6,808 nt of DNA, taken from assembly GCA_016932965.1 (NCBI GenBank), contig JAFGBW010000279.1:1-6808 (forward strand), read 5' to 3'. The notes below the pieces were generated by a model that did no database searches, was not told where the DNA came from, and saw only the letters and a list, made by a program, of their open reading frames with translations. The DNA is from Candidatus Auribacterota bacterium (GTDB lineage: Bacteria > Auribacterota > JAFGBW01). Within the stretch, counting starts at the first letter, position 1, and each line of letters opens with the position of its first letter. The position numbers and the translations under genes were made by a program. This document shows positions 5,871 through 6,808 of this stretch, piece after piece.

Positions 5871-5871
5871 T
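5836..5871 (+). repeat. Right terminal repeat of the purL-purQ insert
   Basis: Read on the minus strand it has the same plan as the left end: a GGCACAAAG unit (5862-5870), a 7-nt spacer (5855-5861), then GGCACAGAG (5846-5854) and GGCACAAAG (5838-5846) sharing one base. On the plus strand CACTTTGTGCCT is repeated exactly at 5836-5847 and 5860-5871, with a 24-nt period. It lies 16 nt after the four-helix-bundle stop and 21 nt before purQ. Confidence 0.85.
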
Positions 5872-5892
5872 ATTTATAAAGAGTAACACCAA

Positions 5893-6660
5893 ATGAAAGT
5901 CAAAGTCTTGATTTTAACCGGCTACGGGATCAATGCGGAGAAGGAGCTCGCCTGGGCTTTCAAAATGGCTGGCGGGAAGCCTCATATTCTCCACATGGAG
6001 GACGTGATAGAAAACAAGAGCCTGATGCGGCAGTATCAGATTCTGGCTTTCCCGGGCGGATTTTCCTTTGGGGATCATATTGCCAGCGGCAAAGTATACG
6101 GCAATTTGGTCCGTCATCATTTTCTGGATGAGGTGAGGGCATTTGTCTCATCCGAAAAACTGGTGATTGGGATCTGCAACGGATTTCAAATCATCACGAA
6201 AATGGGGCTTGTTCCGGATCTGGACGGGAACCAGACACAGACAGTCAGTCTCATTGAAAATACCAGCGGCAGATTCGAGGACCGATGGGTTCATCTGAAG
6301 GTGCAGCCGAACAATTCTCCCTGGCTGCGGAACCTGGATGAGCTTTACCTGCCTGTCAGGCACGGGGAGGGGAATTTTGTCGTTCAATCACCGGAACTAT
6401 TATATTTATTGAATCAACAGCATCAAATCGGTTTGCGTTATTCCCATCCGCAGGGTAAAGAGGTGGAATACCCGTATAATCCCAACGGTTCGGTGGAAAA
6501 TATAGCAGGTATTTTAAACCGGAAGGGCAATGTGTTCGGATTGATGCCCCATCCGGAGGCATTCATTTTTCCTGAAAATCATCCTAATTGGACAGAAAGA
6601 ATGAAACCAGGGCCTCTGGGTTTGGAAATATTTGAAAACGGGATTGAATATTTCAGGTGA
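5893..6660 (+). CDS. purQ: Phosphoribosylformylglycinamidine synthase, glutaminase subunit PurQ
   Basis: Class I glutamine amidotransferase that hydrolyses glutamine and passes ammonia to PurL. The 255 residues show the full catalytic apparatus: nucleophile Cys95 in GICNGFQ, and His220 and Glu222 in MPHPEA. Other family motifs are AFPGGFSFGD (52-61), NTSGRFEDRW (123-132), RHGEG (156-160) and YPYNPNGS (193-200). The last two and the overall spacing resemble the glutaminase domain of the large fused PurL of E. coli more than the short Bacillus-type PurQ, which agrees with the partner upstream. The N-terminal motif reads GYGINAE, where many PurQ proteins have a Cys after Asn; E. coli also lacks it, so this is probably harmless. 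The ribosome binding site is weak (AAAGAG, 5878-5883) and lies just past the insert's right end. Confidence 0.96.
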   Translation: MKVKVLILTGYGINAEKELAWAFKMAGGKPHILHMEDVIENKSLMRQYQILAFPGGFSFGDHIASGKVYGNLVRHHFLDEVRAFVSSEKLVIGICNGFQIITKMGLVPDLDGNQTQTVSLIENTSGRFEDRWVHLKVQPNNSPWLRNLDELYLPVRHGEGNFVVQSPELLYLLNQQHQIGLRYSHPQGKEVEYPYNPNGSVENIAGILNRKGNVFGLMPHPEAFIFPENHPNWTERMKPGPLGLEIFENGIEYFR

Positions 6661-6808
6661 AGATCAGCGTCATCATCCCTACTCATAATCGTTTTGACAT
6701 CCTGCAGAAATGTCTTCTGGCTCTTGAAAAACAAACCCTTGATCACTCTTTTTTTGAGGTGCTGATCGGGGATGACGGCTCGACGGATGAAACAGAAAAG
6801 GCCCTGCC
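6657..6808 (+). CDS. Family 2 glycosyltransferase, N-terminus only
   Basis: The first 50 codons of a GT-A-fold glycosyltransferase are visible. KISVIIPTHNR (2-12) is the first nucleotide-binding strand and loop, and GDDGSTDET (38-46) holds the sugar-nucleotide/metal-site aspartates typical of GT2 enzymes. These transfer sugars from nucleotide donors to polysaccharide, lipid or protein acceptors; donor and acceptor cannot be told from this fragment. The GTG start at 6657 overlaps the purQ stop in GTGA, and no independent ribosome binding site is evident, so translation is probably coupled to purQ. The link to purine synthesis is likely operonic only. The reading frame runs off the right edge. 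Confidence 0.87.
   Translation, partial: MKISVIIPTHNRFDILQKCLLALEKQTLDHSFFEVLIGDDGSTDETEKAL

Noticed and set aside
5399-5871. CRISPR array
   Set aside because: The repeats are 9-nt units in two inverted groups around a gene, without regular spacers of 30-40 nt and without cas genes.
5387-5881. Target-site duplication flanking the cassette
   Set aside because: AAATAG (5387-5392) and CTATTT (5870-5875) are inverted rather than direct; no convincing direct duplication is seen at the edges.

Overview
The window shows two divergent blocks of ordinary bacterial genes facing away from a shared AT-rich promoter region at about 2100-2424, plus a small repeat-bounded insert inside the second block. 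The source is a motile bacterium. No gene here fixes the phylum. The flagellin N-terminus (GDLSRVNTN rather than the usual MRINTN), the large-type PurL with a detached PurQ, and the four-helix-bundle gene bounded by GGCACAAAG repeats suggest a non-enterobacterial, probably diderm environmental lineage; this is inference. The standard genetic code fits, because TGA serves as a stop and is absent inside the genes.

Minus strand (2300 down to 1): a late flagellar cluster. A good sigma-28-type promoter (2268-2295) precedes a leader of about 165 nt. The leader holds a 21-codon ORF with an excellent ribosome binding site and four consecutive inverted repeats. Then come flagellin (1250-2095), a perfect 14-bp inverted repeat (1204-1240), flaG (858-1178) and the N-terminal 255 codons of fliD (767 to the window edge). 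The order fliC-flaG-fliD, filament subunit then filament-length protein then filament cap, is a common late-gene arrangement.

Plus strand (2425 to 6808): de novo purine synthesis. purL (2425-5385) encodes a 986-residue FGAM synthase with an N-terminal PurS-like region. purQ (5893-6660) encodes the glutaminase that supplies its ammonia. In E. coli-type large PurL these are one polypeptide; here they are two genes. They are separated by a 471-bp unit (5400-5870) carrying an AT-rich gene for a four-helix-bundle (S23/IVS-type) protein, bounded by inverted termini that each hold three GGCACARAG units with identical spacing. The start of a family 2 glycosyltransferase overlaps the end of purQ by 4 bp and runs off the right edge.

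The two spots most worth a second look are the flagellin leader (short ORF plus stem-loops) and the symmetric termini of the cassette between purL and purQ.
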